Below, one piece after another: positions 53,445 to 61,929 of a stretch of 64,000 nucleotides of DNA. The first letter of the stretch is position 1, and each line of letters starts with the position of its first letter. The DNA is from Methylomonas albis (lineage in GTDB: Bacteria > Pseudomonadota > Gammaproteobacteria > Methylococcales > Methylomonadaceae). The stretch lies in the NCBI RefSeq assembly GCF_014850955.1, contig NZ_JACXSS010000001.1, forward strand, positions 186,001 through 250,000, written 5' to 3'. A program made the position numbers and the translations under genes. A model generated the notes under the pieces. The model made no database searches. It was not told the origin of the DNA and saw only the letters and a list, made by a program, of their open reading frames with translations.

Positions 53445-54686
53445 ATGCAAGTTGATAGTTACTTTTTGTTTGCTTGTCTGGCGATTGGTTGGGCTTTACC
53501 CGTTAAGGGCGATACCGAAAAGGCCCGTAGATTGGTCGAGGTGCAATCGCAAATTCAGCAAGTGGGCGATGATGTTAAAAGTCTGGCAGTTGAAAAATCT
53601 CGATTGTTAGAGCAGTTGCAAAAGTTGGAGCGACAATACGGAGAGCTTGCGAATGGTCTGCGAGCTATCAAAGCCGAAATCAAGCAACAAGAGCAGGCGC
53701 TGCAGGACGTTCGTAATAAGAGCGTTGCCACTCAAAAAGACATGCGTAGCCAGGAGAAGGAGCTGGAGGGGCTGATCAAGGCGATTTATGCGATGGGCGG
53801 CGATAAGGAGGGATTGAAGGTTATTCTGAATCAACACAATCCGGCTGTATCAAGCCGGATGCTGGTTTACTACGACTACGTTAGCAAGGCCCGATTACAA
53901 AAACTTGAGGCCATGGCTGAAGATTTCAAGGTTTTGCGGCAGTTGGAGGCGCAAAAAGACACAGAAACCCAGCTATTGCAGGTGTCGCTCGAAAAGAAAC
54001 AACAAGAAACCGAGGTGATGCAGACGCTGAGAAAGCAGCGAGAAGTCTTGCTTGCCAGCATTGAGCAAGACTATGCATCGAAAAGCGTTCAGATGGCTGG
54101 TTTGATGCATGACGAGAAAAAATTGCAGGCCTTGGTAGCATCATTACAGAAAACTGATGATAATGAAGCTCACGAACCCACGGTTGAACCGGAGCTCGTG
54201 CTTGAAAAGCACGAAAAACCTGCGGAGCAACCCGAGCCACCTAAAAAAACCGAAGTGAATCTGGTTCGCGAGCCCGCGGGCCTCTCTTTTGCCGAGTTGC
54301 AAGGAAAACTGCCTTGGCCGGTGCAAGGTGCAATAACTGATCGTTTTGGCAGTCGCCGTTACGAGACAACCTGGGATGGTGTGGTGATTAGTGCCCGCGA
54401 AGGTGCCGATATTCATGCCGTTACTGCTGGGAGAGTTGTTTATGCCGATTGGTTGCGAGGTTATGGTTTGATGATAATTGTCGATCACGGTAAAGGTTAT
54501 ATGAGTTTGTATGCATTCAATCAAAGTTTGCATAAAAACGTGGGAGAGCATGTTAGGGCTGGCGAGACACTGGCTTCGGTTGGGCGTAGCGGTGGGCGTG
54601 CGGATGCAGCGTTGTACTTTGGCATAAGGAAAAAAGGTCGGCCCATTAATCCCGAGCAATGGTGCCGCAAACCGGCCAAGGGTTAA
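53445..54686 (+). CDS. envC: Murein hydrolase activator EnvC
   Basis: Periplasmic activator of the amidases AmiA/AmiB that split septal peptidoglycan. The 413-residue protein has a signal peptide (about 1-22), long coiled coils (about 25-110 and 150-230), a Pro/Glu-rich linker and a C-terminal LytM (M23) domain. In the LytM domain the zinc ligands are lost: the usual HxxxD position reads GVVISAREGAD and the HxH position reads ALYFGIRK. That is typical of regulatory EnvC rather than a peptidase. It precedes ctpA by 37 bases. Confidence 0.92.
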   Translation: MQVDSYFLFACLAIGWALPVKGDTEKARRLVEVQSQIQQVGDDVKSLAVEKSRLLEQLQKLERQYGELANGLRAIKAEIKQQEQALQDVRNKSVATQKDMRSQEKELEGLIKAIYAMGGDKEGLKVILNQHNPAVSSRMLVYYDYVSKARLQKLEAMAEDFKVLRQLEAQKDTETQLLQVSLEKKQQETEVMQTLRKQREVLLASIEQDYASKSVQMAGLMHDEKKLQALVASLQKTDDNEAHEPTVEPELVLEKHEKPAEQPEPPKKTEVNLVREPAGLSFAELQGKLPWPVQGAITDRFGSRRYETTWDGVVISAREGADIHAVTAGRVVYADWLRGYGLMIIVDHGKGYMSLYAFNQSLHKNVGEHVRAGETLASVGRSGGRADAALYFGIRKKGRPINPEQWCRKPAKG

Positions 54687-54723
54687 TCATTTACAGGAAC
54701 AGGTTGTTGGAGTTTTAAAACAC

Positions 54724-56085
54724 ATGCTAAAAAACAGAAATATTTTGATTTTATTGGTCGGTTTTATTTTAGGTGCGACACTGAGTTTGTGTAGCAGTGT
54801 CCTGGCGGAAAAGGAAACGCCTGTTCCGAGCAAGGCGGATGATTTACAGGCCTTGCCTTTCGATGAATTACGGACATTTACCGAGATATTCGGGCGTATC
54901 AAACAGGATTATGTCGAGCCTGTATCCGACAAAAAACTGTTGGAAGATGCGATCCGCGGTATGTTGTCCGGTCTTGATCCGCACTCGGCTTATCTGGCTA
55001 GCGAAGAATATAAAGAGTTGCAAGAAGGCACCACTGGCCAATTTGGCGGCTTGGGTATTGAAGTGGGCATGGAAAACGGTTTCGTAAAAGTCGTTTCTCC
55101 GATCGACGATACACCTGCGCAACGTGCTGGCATTAAGGCGGGCGATTTAATCGTGCGACTGGACGACAAGCCGGTTAAAGGCATGACACTGGCCGACGCA
55201 GTAAAAATTATGCGTGGTGAACCAGGTAGTGACATCGTATTGACCGTTGTTCGCGAAGGTGAAGAAGCGCCGCTGAAATTTACATTGACCCGTGACATCA
55301 TCAAAGTCAAAAGCGTTAAAAACAAGCTGCTGGAAAAAAATTACGGTTACTTGAGAATCAGTAGCTTTCAATCGGGTACTGGCCAGGGCTTGTTGGATGC
55401 AGTTGACGAACTAAAAAAAGAAAACGAAGGCCCGCTGAAAGGGGTCGTGTTGGATTTGCGTAATAACCCTGGCGGTGTTTTGAATGCTGCTGTCGATGTT
55501 AGCGATGCGTTTATCGAGTCCGGTTTGATCGTTTATACCGAAGGCAGAATCAAAAACTCAGAAATGCGTTTTAGTGCAACGCCAGACGATGTGATTAACG
55601 GCGCGCCGATTGTGGTGTTGATCAATGGCGGTTCGGCGTCGGCATCGGAAATTGTTGCCGGTGCGCTGCAGGATCACAAGCGCGCCATCATTATGGGTGA
55701 GAAGTCTTTTGGGAAGGGCTCCGTGCAAACTATTCTGCCAACCAGCAATGGTGCGGCGGTCAAGCTAACTACGGCGCGTTACTTTACGCCTTCCGGTCGC
55801 TCCATTCAGGCGCAGGGCATAGAGCCTGATGTGACTTTGGCAAGAGTGAAGTTGGAGTCGCTGGATAAGGCTAAAATCGAATCGATTAAAGAAGCTGATT
55901 TGACGCATCACTTGACTAACGGTAATGCCAAGCCGGAGAAAAAATCCGAAGATGAGGATAAAGACGATGCGAAAGATCAGCCTGAAAAGGGTGATGCCGC
56001 TGAATCTTCAGAAGCGGAAATTCGCGATTACCCTTTGCATGAGGCGTTAAATCTGCTGAAAGGCATCAGCATTATCAGAAAGTAG
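54724..56085 (+). CDS. ctpA: Carboxy-terminal processing protease CtpA (S41)
   Basis: Periplasmic serine protease that trims or degrades envelope proteins, including peptidoglycan hydrolases in Pseudomonas. The 453-residue protein has a signal or anchor (1-28), a PDZ domain (about 100-185, with FGGLGIEVGM and AGIKAGDLIVRLDD) and the S41 domain with the catalytic Ser in NGGSASASEIVAGAL and Lys in GEKSFGKGSVQ. A highly charged Lys/Asp/Glu tail (about 398-430) precedes the C-terminal helix. The envC-ctpA order is the usual one. Confidence 0.94.
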   Translation: MLKNRNILILLVGFILGATLSLCSSVLAEKETPVPSKADDLQALPFDELRTFTEIFGRIKQDYVEPVSDKKLLEDAIRGMLSGLDPHSAYLASEEYKELQEGTTGQFGGLGIEVGMENGFVKVVSPIDDTPAQRAGIKAGDLIVRLDDKPVKGMTLADAVKIMRGEPGSDIVLTVVREGEEAPLKFTLTRDIIKVKSVKNKLLEKNYGYLRISSFQSGTGQGLLDAVDELKKENEGPLKGVVLDLRNNPGGVLNAAVDVSDAFIESGLIVYTEGRIKNSEMRFSATPDDVINGAPIVVLINGGSASASEIVAGALQDHKRAIIMGEKSFGKGSVQTILPTSNGAAVKLTTARYFTPSGRSIQAQGIEPDVTLARVKLESLDKAKIESIKEADLTHHLTNGNAKPEKKSEDEDKDDAKDQPEKGDAAESSEAEIRDYPLHEALNLLKGISIIRK

Positions 56086-56109
56086 TTCCCTAAGTATTAG
56101 GCAAAGAAA

Positions 56110-56144
56110 AACCCGCTTGACGATAGCCGTCAAGCGGGTTTTTT
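56110..56144. terminator. Strong rho-independent terminator, bidirectional
   Basis: AACCCGCTTGACG (56110-56122) and CGTCAAGCGGGTT (56128-56140) form a perfect 13-pair stem around ATAGC, followed by a run of T on the plus strand and preceded by a run of A. It lies between convergent ctpA and the DUF934 gene and should end both transcripts. Confidence 0.93.
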
Positions 56145-56198
56145 ATGTGTTTAATGTTTGTAATTATCGGGGGTTCAAGAAAAACCGGCTGTTTTGTC

Positions 56199-56654
56199 TC
56201 AGTTTGTCGATGCCTGATAGCGTACCGAAAAATTGTTCATGGCTGCGAGTGCTTCTTGGATATGGTTTGGGTCGGCAAACTCAAACGCATTAACGCCTAC
56301 TCGTGCCAAATAAAATACTTGGTCGGGCAGATAATCGCCAACAGCTCTGATTTCTCCTAGATAACCGTCGCGGCTACGTAGCAAACGTGCTTGCGAAAAA
56401 AGTCTGCCATCGCCGAATATCGGAAAATTAAGCTCTATTACGCCAACTTTTGCCAGGTCGCCGGCGAGAAGTTCAATTTGCTCGCTGGGGTTTATGCGTA
56501 CGCCAGTTTTACCAGGGCGTTTGAGTAATTGTTCTTTGTCTGCCAGCCAGCGTGCCAATGTGACTGTAATATCGCCGTTTTCCGGTAGCGGACTGTCGTC
56601 GGCAATAAAAGTCCAAGTATTGTCTACCAACTGTCTATCTTTAATGATTTGCAT
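56199..56654 (-). CDS. DUF934 protein of sulfite reduction
   Basis: A 151-residue protein of the DUF934 family, regularly found after siroheme sulfite reductase genes and sometimes called CysX-like. Typical segments are PLPENGDITVTLARWLADK, GVRINPSEQIELLAGDL and the GDGRLFSQARLLRSRDGYLGEIRAVGDYLPDQ region. It probably helps electron delivery or assembly of the reductase. The ATG at 56654 lies 14 bases inside the end of cysI, so the two are translationally coupled. Confidence 0.88.
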   Translation of the reverse strand: MQIIKDRQLVDNTWTFIADDSPLPENGDITVTLARWLADKEQLLKRPGKTGVRINPSEQIELLAGDLAKVGVIELNFPIFGDGRLFSQARLLRSRDGYLGEIRAVGDYLPDQVFYLARVGVNAFEFADPNHIQEALAAMNNFSVRYQASTN

Positions 56655-58293
56655 AAACTCTTTCTTTAAATGGTTCCAGGCCAACGCGTTTGACGGTCTC
56701 TAAGAATGCTTCGTCTTCAAGGCGTTGCTTGACGTAAACGTCTAATATCGTTGTTATGGTGGCGGTGATTTGGCTTTTGGGAATCGATGGGCCTAGGCGC
56801 TCGCCTATCGCTGCTTCGTTTTCCGAAGAGCCGCCCAAGGTGATTTGATACCATTCCTCACCATGTTTATCGACGCCGAGAATGCCGATATGACCGACGC
56901 TTTGATGAGCGCAGCCGTTCATGCACCCGGACATATTGATTTTGATGTCGCCGATGCCGTGAATGTAATCCAGGTCATCGAGAGCTTCGTTAATCTCTTT
57001 AGCGACGCCGATCGAGCCGGCGTTGGCCAGTGAGCAAAAATCCAGACCGGGGCAGCAAATCATGTCGGTGACGGTGCCGATGTTGGGCGTAGCCAATTTG
57101 ATGGCGTTTAGTTGTTGCCATACTGTAAACAGATCCGCTTGTTTTACATCGGCCAAGACCAGGTTTTGCCGATGCGTACTTCTGATTTCGCCGAAACTAT
57201 ATTGGTCGGCCAAATCGGCGACGGCTTCAAGTTGTTCCGCGGTCATATCGCCAGGCGGTGAATCGGGCGCTTTCAAAGAAACATAAACGCCGCGATAGCC
57301 AGAAACTTTGTGCTCAACCGTATTGTATTTAACCCACTTTGCAAAAGCGGAATTGTCGGCTAAATGGGCGTCTAAAGAGCCATCGTTGCTAGCGGTAACG
57401 TCGTAAGCCGGTGGTGCGAACTGGGCTTTGATCTCGTCGATGCGCTCATGACTCAGCAGCATGTCATTCTTAATTCGTAGCCATTCCTTTTCGACCATGG
57501 CGGTGAATTTCTCCAGGCCGGTTTCCTTGACCAAGATTTTGATACGCGCTTTATATTTGTTGTCGCGTCTGCCGAATAGGTTGTAGACCCGCAAAATCGC
57601 TTCCAAATAAGACAGCAAATGTTGCTTTTCCAGGAAAGGCCTAACCGTTTGACCAATGACGGGCGTCCTGCCCAAGCCGCCGCCGGCCAGGATTCTAAAG
57701 CCGATTTCGCCGGCTTCGTTTTTTACCAAATACACGCCAATGTCATGGAATTGCGCGGCCACGCGGTCATGCGTAGCGCCGCTGACGGCAATTTTGAATT
57801 TGCGCGGTAAAAACGCAAATTCAGGATGCAATGTTGTCCATTGCCGAATGATCTCGCAATACGGGCGCGGATCTTCGATTTCATCTTTGCAAATACCGGC
57901 CAAATGGTCTGAGGACGTATTTCTCAGGCAGTTACCGCTAGTTTGAATCGCATGCATTTGCACCGTTGCTAGTTCTGCGAGCAGGTCAGGCACTCGGCCA
58001 AGTTCCGGCCAGTTGTATTGCACATTTTGGCGGGTTGTGAAGTGGCAGTAGCCATGGTCGTAGTCTCGAGCAACCGAAGCCAGTTTTCGTAATTGCTTGG
58101 AAGAGAGCAGGCCGTAAGGTACTGCGACTCTGAGCATGGGGGCGTGCGTTTGTACGTACAAACCATTCATTAGGCGCAAGGCTCTGAACTGGTCCGGGCC
58201 GAGTTCGCCGTTTAAAAAACGTTGGGTTTGTCCGCGAAACTCGTTAACGCGCTCTTCTATAAGTGTTTGATCTTGCTTGTTATATTGATACAT
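56641..58293 (-). CDS. cysI: Siroheme nitrite/sulfite reductase (CysI-like)
   Basis: Reduces sulfite to sulfide (six electrons) with a coupled siroheme and [4Fe-4S] cluster, supplying sulfide for cysteine synthesis. The 550-residue protein has two ferredoxin-like half domains (HFTTRQNVQYNW, and RSTHRQNLVLADV in the second) and the cluster ligands in MICCPGLDFCSLANAG and NMSGCMNGCAH. With no flavoprotein CysJ beside it and DUF934 after it, a ferredoxin-type donor is likely. Nitrite reduction is less likely from context. Confidence 0.93.
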   Translation of the reverse strand: MYQYNKQDQTLIEERVNEFRGQTQRFLNGELGPDQFRALRLMNGLYVQTHAPMLRVAVPYGLLSSKQLRKLASVARDYDHGYCHFTTRQNVQYNWPELGRVPDLLAELATVQMHAIQTSGNCLRNTSSDHLAGICKDEIEDPRPYCEIIRQWTTLHPEFAFLPRKFKIAVSGATHDRVAAQFHDIGVYLVKNEAGEIGFRILAGGGLGRTPVIGQTVRPFLEKQHLLSYLEAILRVYNLFGRRDNKYKARIKILVKETGLEKFTAMVEKEWLRIKNDMLLSHERIDEIKAQFAPPAYDVTASNDGSLDAHLADNSAFAKWVKYNTVEHKVSGYRGVYVSLKAPDSPPGDMTAEQLEAVADLADQYSFGEIRSTHRQNLVLADVKQADLFTVWQQLNAIKLATPNIGTVTDMICCPGLDFCSLANAGSIGVAKEINEALDDLDYIHGIGDIKINMSGCMNGCAHQSVGHIGILGVDKHGEEWYQITLGGSSENEAAIGERLGPSIPKSQITATITTILDVYVKQRLEDEAFLETVKRVGLEPFKERVYANH

Positions 58294-58451
58294 TTAAGGG
58301 CGATGTTTGGTTTACATACTATTTTGCTAGGTATCTGAATAATATACTGGCCGGGATTAAATGACAAAGAATATTGTATGGTGATAACATGCCCGGTTAG
58401 TTTTTTCCGCTTTCAATAATGACTAAAACATAGAGGATAAAGGGGGCTATC

Positions 58452-59813
58452 TTGTTGCGCTTACTGTTAATTTTGGCCGGCTTGCTGTTTTTGCCGGAAA
58501 TCGCCATGGCTGAAGAGTTTCATAATCTCGGCTTAACCGGAACCGAGCGGGGCATTTATACCGTTCTGATCTTTTTGGTGGCCTATGGTTTCGTGATGGC
58601 AGAAGAATTTACGCATTTGCGTAAATCCAAGCCGGTCATTTTTGCTGCCGCCGTGATTTGGGGGCATGTGGCAATATTGGCTCAGGAAGCCGGTGTGTCG
58701 GGTGAAGAACTACACAAAGCTTTTGAACATGACTTAAAAGAATATGCCGAATTGATGCTGTTTTTGCTGGTGGCCATGACATACATCAATACCATGGCCG
58801 AGCGGAATGTGTTTGAAGCCCTGCGTTCATGGTTGATCAGAAAGCAGTTTGGTTACAAGCAGCTGTTTTGGATTACCGGAATTATTACATTCTTCCTCTC
58901 CGCAGTTGCGGATAATCTAACTTCTGCATTGTTGGTGGGTGCGGTGGTGATGGCAGTTGGCGCGGACAATGAAAAATTTGTGTCGGTCGGTTTTGTTAAC
59001 TTGGTGATCGCGGCCAATGCGGGAGGGGCATTTTGCCCGTTCGGGGACATTACCACACTGATGGTTTGGCAAGCGGGTTATGCTGAATTCTTCGATTTCT
59101 TCCGTTTATTTATTCCATCTGTGGTTAACTTTGTGGTTCCTGCTTTCTTCATGGCGCAAGCGGTTCCGAGTGGTCAGCCGTTGGCGACCAATGAGGCTGC
59201 GGTGGAGTTGAAGCCAGGCGGTTGGGTGGTTTGCGGTTTGTTTGGCGTGACTATTGGTTTGGCGGTCAGCTTCAAACAATTTCTGCATTTGCCGCCGTTC
59301 ATGGGCATGATGGCCGGGTTGTCCATTTTGATGTTATTCATATACTACATAAAGATGCGCTTCGCCTCAGCCGATGAGGTGCATCTTGATGTATTTGATC
59401 GCGTAAAGGAAGCTGAATGGGATACGTTGCTGTTCTTTTTCGGCGTGGTCTTCGCAGTAGGCGGCTTGGGTTATATTGGCTATCTGGAGTTGTTGTCCGG
59501 CGCGATGTACGACGGTCTTGGTCAAACTACGGCTAACATCCTGGTCGGTATCATTTCAGCGGTTGTTGATAACATTCCGGTTATGTTTGCGGTATTGAAC
59601 ATGAATTTGGACATGGATCTGTATCAATGGTTGTTGGTGACATTGACTGCCGGGGTGGGTGGCTCTTTATTCTCGGTGGGTTCTGCGGCGGGCGTGGCTT
59701 TGATGGGGCAATCCAATCACAAATACACTTTCTTCAGTCACTTGAAATGGACGCCAGTTATCGCCATAGGCTATGCGGCGAGTATCGTGACTCACTATTT
59801 GATCAACGGTTAA
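58452..59813 (+). CDS. nhaD: Sodium/proton antiporter NhaD
   Basis: Inner-membrane exchanger of Na+ for H+ of the ion-transporter superfamily, used in pH and salt tolerance. The 453-residue protein has about 12 helices, a cleavable or anchoring start (MLRLLLILAGLLFLPEIAMA), and NhaD features such as the conserved VADNLTSALLVGAVVMAVG and FCPFGDITTLMVWQAG regions, repeated as VVDNIPVMFAVL and SVGSAAGVALMG in the second half. It begins at TTG 58452 after AGGGGG. Confidence 0.92.
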   Translation: MLRLLLILAGLLFLPEIAMAEEFHNLGLTGTERGIYTVLIFLVAYGFVMAEEFTHLRKSKPVIFAAAVIWGHVAILAQEAGVSGEELHKAFEHDLKEYAELMLFLLVAMTYINTMAERNVFEALRSWLIRKQFGYKQLFWITGIITFFLSAVADNLTSALLVGAVVMAVGADNEKFVSVGFVNLVIAANAGGAFCPFGDITTLMVWQAGYAEFFDFFRLFIPSVVNFVVPAFFMAQAVPSGQPLATNEAAVELKPGGWVVCGLFGVTIGLAVSFKQFLHLPPFMGMMAGLSILMLFIYYIKMRFASADEVHLDVFDRVKEAEWDTLLFFFGVVFAVGGLGYIGYLELLSGAMYDGLGQTTANILVGIISAVVDNIPVMFAVLNMNLDMDLYQWLLVTLTAGVGGSLFSVGSAAGVALMGQSNHKYTFFSHLKWTPVIAIGYAASIVTHYLING

Positions 59814-59843
59814 TTCGTCGATTTTAATAAAACTGCAATAAAA

Positions 59844-59950
59844 AAGGGAAGGCGCGTGACAAAGACTGTCAATAGTTGGCGTAGCGCTTTCTCTTTCTAC
59901 AGGCCATGGCGCCGAGTATGATATTTCTCGGCTCCTACTGGCCTTCCCTT
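59844..59950. other. Structured intergenic element, candidate RNA
   Basis: AAGGGAAGGC (59844-59853) is the exact complement of GCCTTCCCTT (59941-59950). Inside are two further stems: GCGC/GCGC (59852-59855 and 59884-59887) enclosing GACA/TGTC, and GCCGAG/CTCGGC (59911-59916 and 59927-59932) flanked by GGCCA/TGGCC. The result is a roughly 107-base three-way-junction-like shape. It may be an RNA element, a decayed mobile repeat or a large terminator for nhaD. I do not recognise a known family. Confidence 0.45.
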
Positions 59951-60072
59951 CTTGATGATGCCTTTGGTTTTATCGGATTGTCTGGTCGATTAGCAAGTTT
60001 ATCCGTCCATCATCGGCTCTCTTAGTTTGGTGGGAATAGCTTACTTGTTTAAAGTATTATTCCTGCATAAGC

Positions 60073-61455
60073 ATGCCGACGCTCGGAGCTCCTTCTTTGG
60101 CTGACAATCCGTCGCTGGAGCCCCAATCTACCGCGACCGCCCCCTCCGCTCGTCGAAAACGCACCGCGTTGGAGGTGCTGCGTGAGATCAAGCAGCCCAA
60201 GGTCGCTGTGATGGTAGCGCTGGGGTTTGCCTCAGGCCTGCCCTTTCTGCTGACGGCCAACACCTTCGGCTACTGGCTGCGGGACTACGGCACTAGCCTT
60301 GCCGCCATCGGCTTCATCTCCTGGGTCGGCTTCGCCTACGCTTTCAAGGTGTACTGGTCGCCCCTAGTGGACCGTATCGACGTGCCGCTGCTGGGCCGTC
60401 TGGGACGGCGTCGCGGCTGGATACTCCTGTGTCAGATTTTGGTCGCCATCGGGCTGCTGGGCATGGCCACTGTCGGGACGGCAGACGGGTTGGCGGCTAT
60501 TGGCGCCTTCGCGTTGTTGACGGCCTTCGCGTCAGCTACGCAGGACATCGCCATCGACGCTTGGCGCATCGAATCTGCTTCCGACGCCGACGAAGTTGGG
60601 TTGATGACTTCGGCGGCGCAGGTCGGATACCGTGTCGCCCTCATCATTACCGACGCCTTGATCATCGCTGCTGCGGCCCGTGTTGGGTGGGGCATGTCGT
60701 ACGTTGCCATGGCGGTATTGATGGTGCTCTGCATGATAGCAACTCTGTTCGCGGCTGAACCCGCTCGCGCCGAGGTGGTGTTGCATCAGAGGCTGCCTCT
60801 TTGGACTTTGCGCGGCCTCGCCGACGCGATTGCCGGCCCGTTCATCGACTTCTTCGCCAAACACAAGGTGACCGGACTGCTTATGCTGCTGATGGTGGCG
60901 CTCTATCGCTTGCCAGACTTCGTGATGGGGCCAATGTACAACCCCTACTATCACGACCTGGGGCTCTCCAAGGACACGGTGGCCTGGGTCCGCGGCTCAT
61001 TCGGGCTGGTTGCGACCTTTTTCGGGATAGCCGCTGCCGGTCTTAGTGCCCTGCGACTGGGATTTCTACCAACACTGATCGCAGGGCTCGTGCTCGAGGG
61101 CTTTGGCACGGCGGCATTCGCCTTGCTCAGTATCAACGCTGGCACGACGGTTTTCGCCGCAGTCATGACACTCGACGCGTTTGCTCAATCCTTTGCTGGC
61201 GTTGCCTTGGTAACTTATATGTCGGGCCTGACCAGCCTGGGCTACACCGCCACCCAGTATGCCATGCTGTCCTCAATCTACGCCTTACTCGGCAAGTTCC
61301 TGAAAGGATTCTCCGGGATTGCGGTCGAAACTCTAATGCCAATCTACGGGTTGCTCGGAGCCTATGCCAGGGCGTTCGTGGTCACTGGCTTGACCGCGGT
61401 ACCTCCGCTGCTGCTATTACTGCTGCTTTGGCGCGTGCAGAATTTCAAACGATAG
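60073..61455 (+). CDS. AmpG-like major facilitator transporter
   Basis: A 460-residue MFS protein with about 12 to 14 helices. It resembles AmpG permeases that import anhydro-muropeptides for cell-wall recycling: the beginning ALGFASGLPFLLTANTFGYW, the loop RRRGWILLCQ and ASATQDIAIDAWRIE match that family. It has an N-terminal extension of about 40 residues. Its codons favour G or C at the third position much more than the flanking genes, which suggests horizontal acquisition. The substrate is inferred from family only. Confidence 0.8.
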   Translation: MPTLGAPSLADNPSLEPQSTATAPSARRKRTALEVLREIKQPKVAVMVALGFASGLPFLLTANTFGYWLRDYGTSLAAIGFISWVGFAYAFKVYWSPLVDRIDVPLLGRLGRRRGWILLCQILVAIGLLGMATVGTADGLAAIGAFALLTAFASATQDIAIDAWRIESASDADEVGLMTSAAQVGYRVALIITDALIIAAAARVGWGMSYVAMAVLMVLCMIATLFAAEPARAEVVLHQRLPLWTLRGLADAIAGPFIDFFAKHKVTGLLMLLMVALYRLPDFVMGPMYNPYYHDLGLSKDTVAWVRGSFGLVATFFGIAAAGLSALRLGFLPTLIAGLVLEGFGTAAFALLSINAGTTVFAAVMTLDAFAQSFAGVALVTYMSGLTSLGYTATQYAMLSSIYALLGKFLKGFSGIAVETLMPIYGLLGAYARAFVVTGLTAVPPLLLLLLLWRVQNFKR

Positions 61456-61657
61456 CCCTTGTCTTAATCTATTCTGAGTTCGTTGGTCTACTGGTAGTGA
61501 TTCTAATGGTGCTGTTGGTGAGGGCAGGGAATGCTGGCGATGGTCTTGCCCGCTGAATTTGCCGCGAAACTCGTTTTGTGTTGCAGATTATCCGTCGAAC
61601 TCGTATCATAAGCAGTTCTCTATCAAGTATGTAGCCCGGAACGGGTATGTGAGCGCT

Positions 61658-61858
61658 ATGAAACCAGAAATACATCCAGAATATAAACAAATTACTGTAA
61701 CTTGCGGGTGCGGCAATACTTTTCAAACCGGTTCTGTGCTGGCCTCTGATTTACACATCGAGGTGTGTTCGTCGTGCCATCCGTTTTATACCGGTAAACA
61801 GCGCGTCGTTGACACTTCGGGTCGCGTTGATAAATTCCGTAAAAAATTCGGGAAATAA
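61658..61858 (+). CDS. rpmE: 50S ribosomal protein L31
   Basis: Small ribosomal protein of the large subunit. The 66-residue protein starts [16 protein letters not shown] and contains the zinc-type (C+) cysteines CGCG and [14 protein letters not shown], then the conserved [14 protein letters not shown]. The start at 61658 is fixed by this homology; an upstream in-frame ATG is spurious. In many bacteria a zinc-free paralogue replaces it when zinc is scarce, and such a gene is not seen here. Confidence 0.95.
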   Translation: MKPEIHPEYKQITVTCGCGNTFQTGSVLASDLHIEVCSSCHPFYTGKQRVVDTSGRVDKFRKKFGK

Positions 61859-61929
61859 AAATTTTCGAGAAGCTTGATTCGGCCGTCGATCAATTGGCGG
61901 CCAGATTCCTCTGAGTTATACACCACCTT

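Noticed and set aside
53398..53610. 70-codon frame overlapping the gpmI remnant and envC
   Set aside because: It runs in a different frame across the envC signal peptide, whose reading is well supported.
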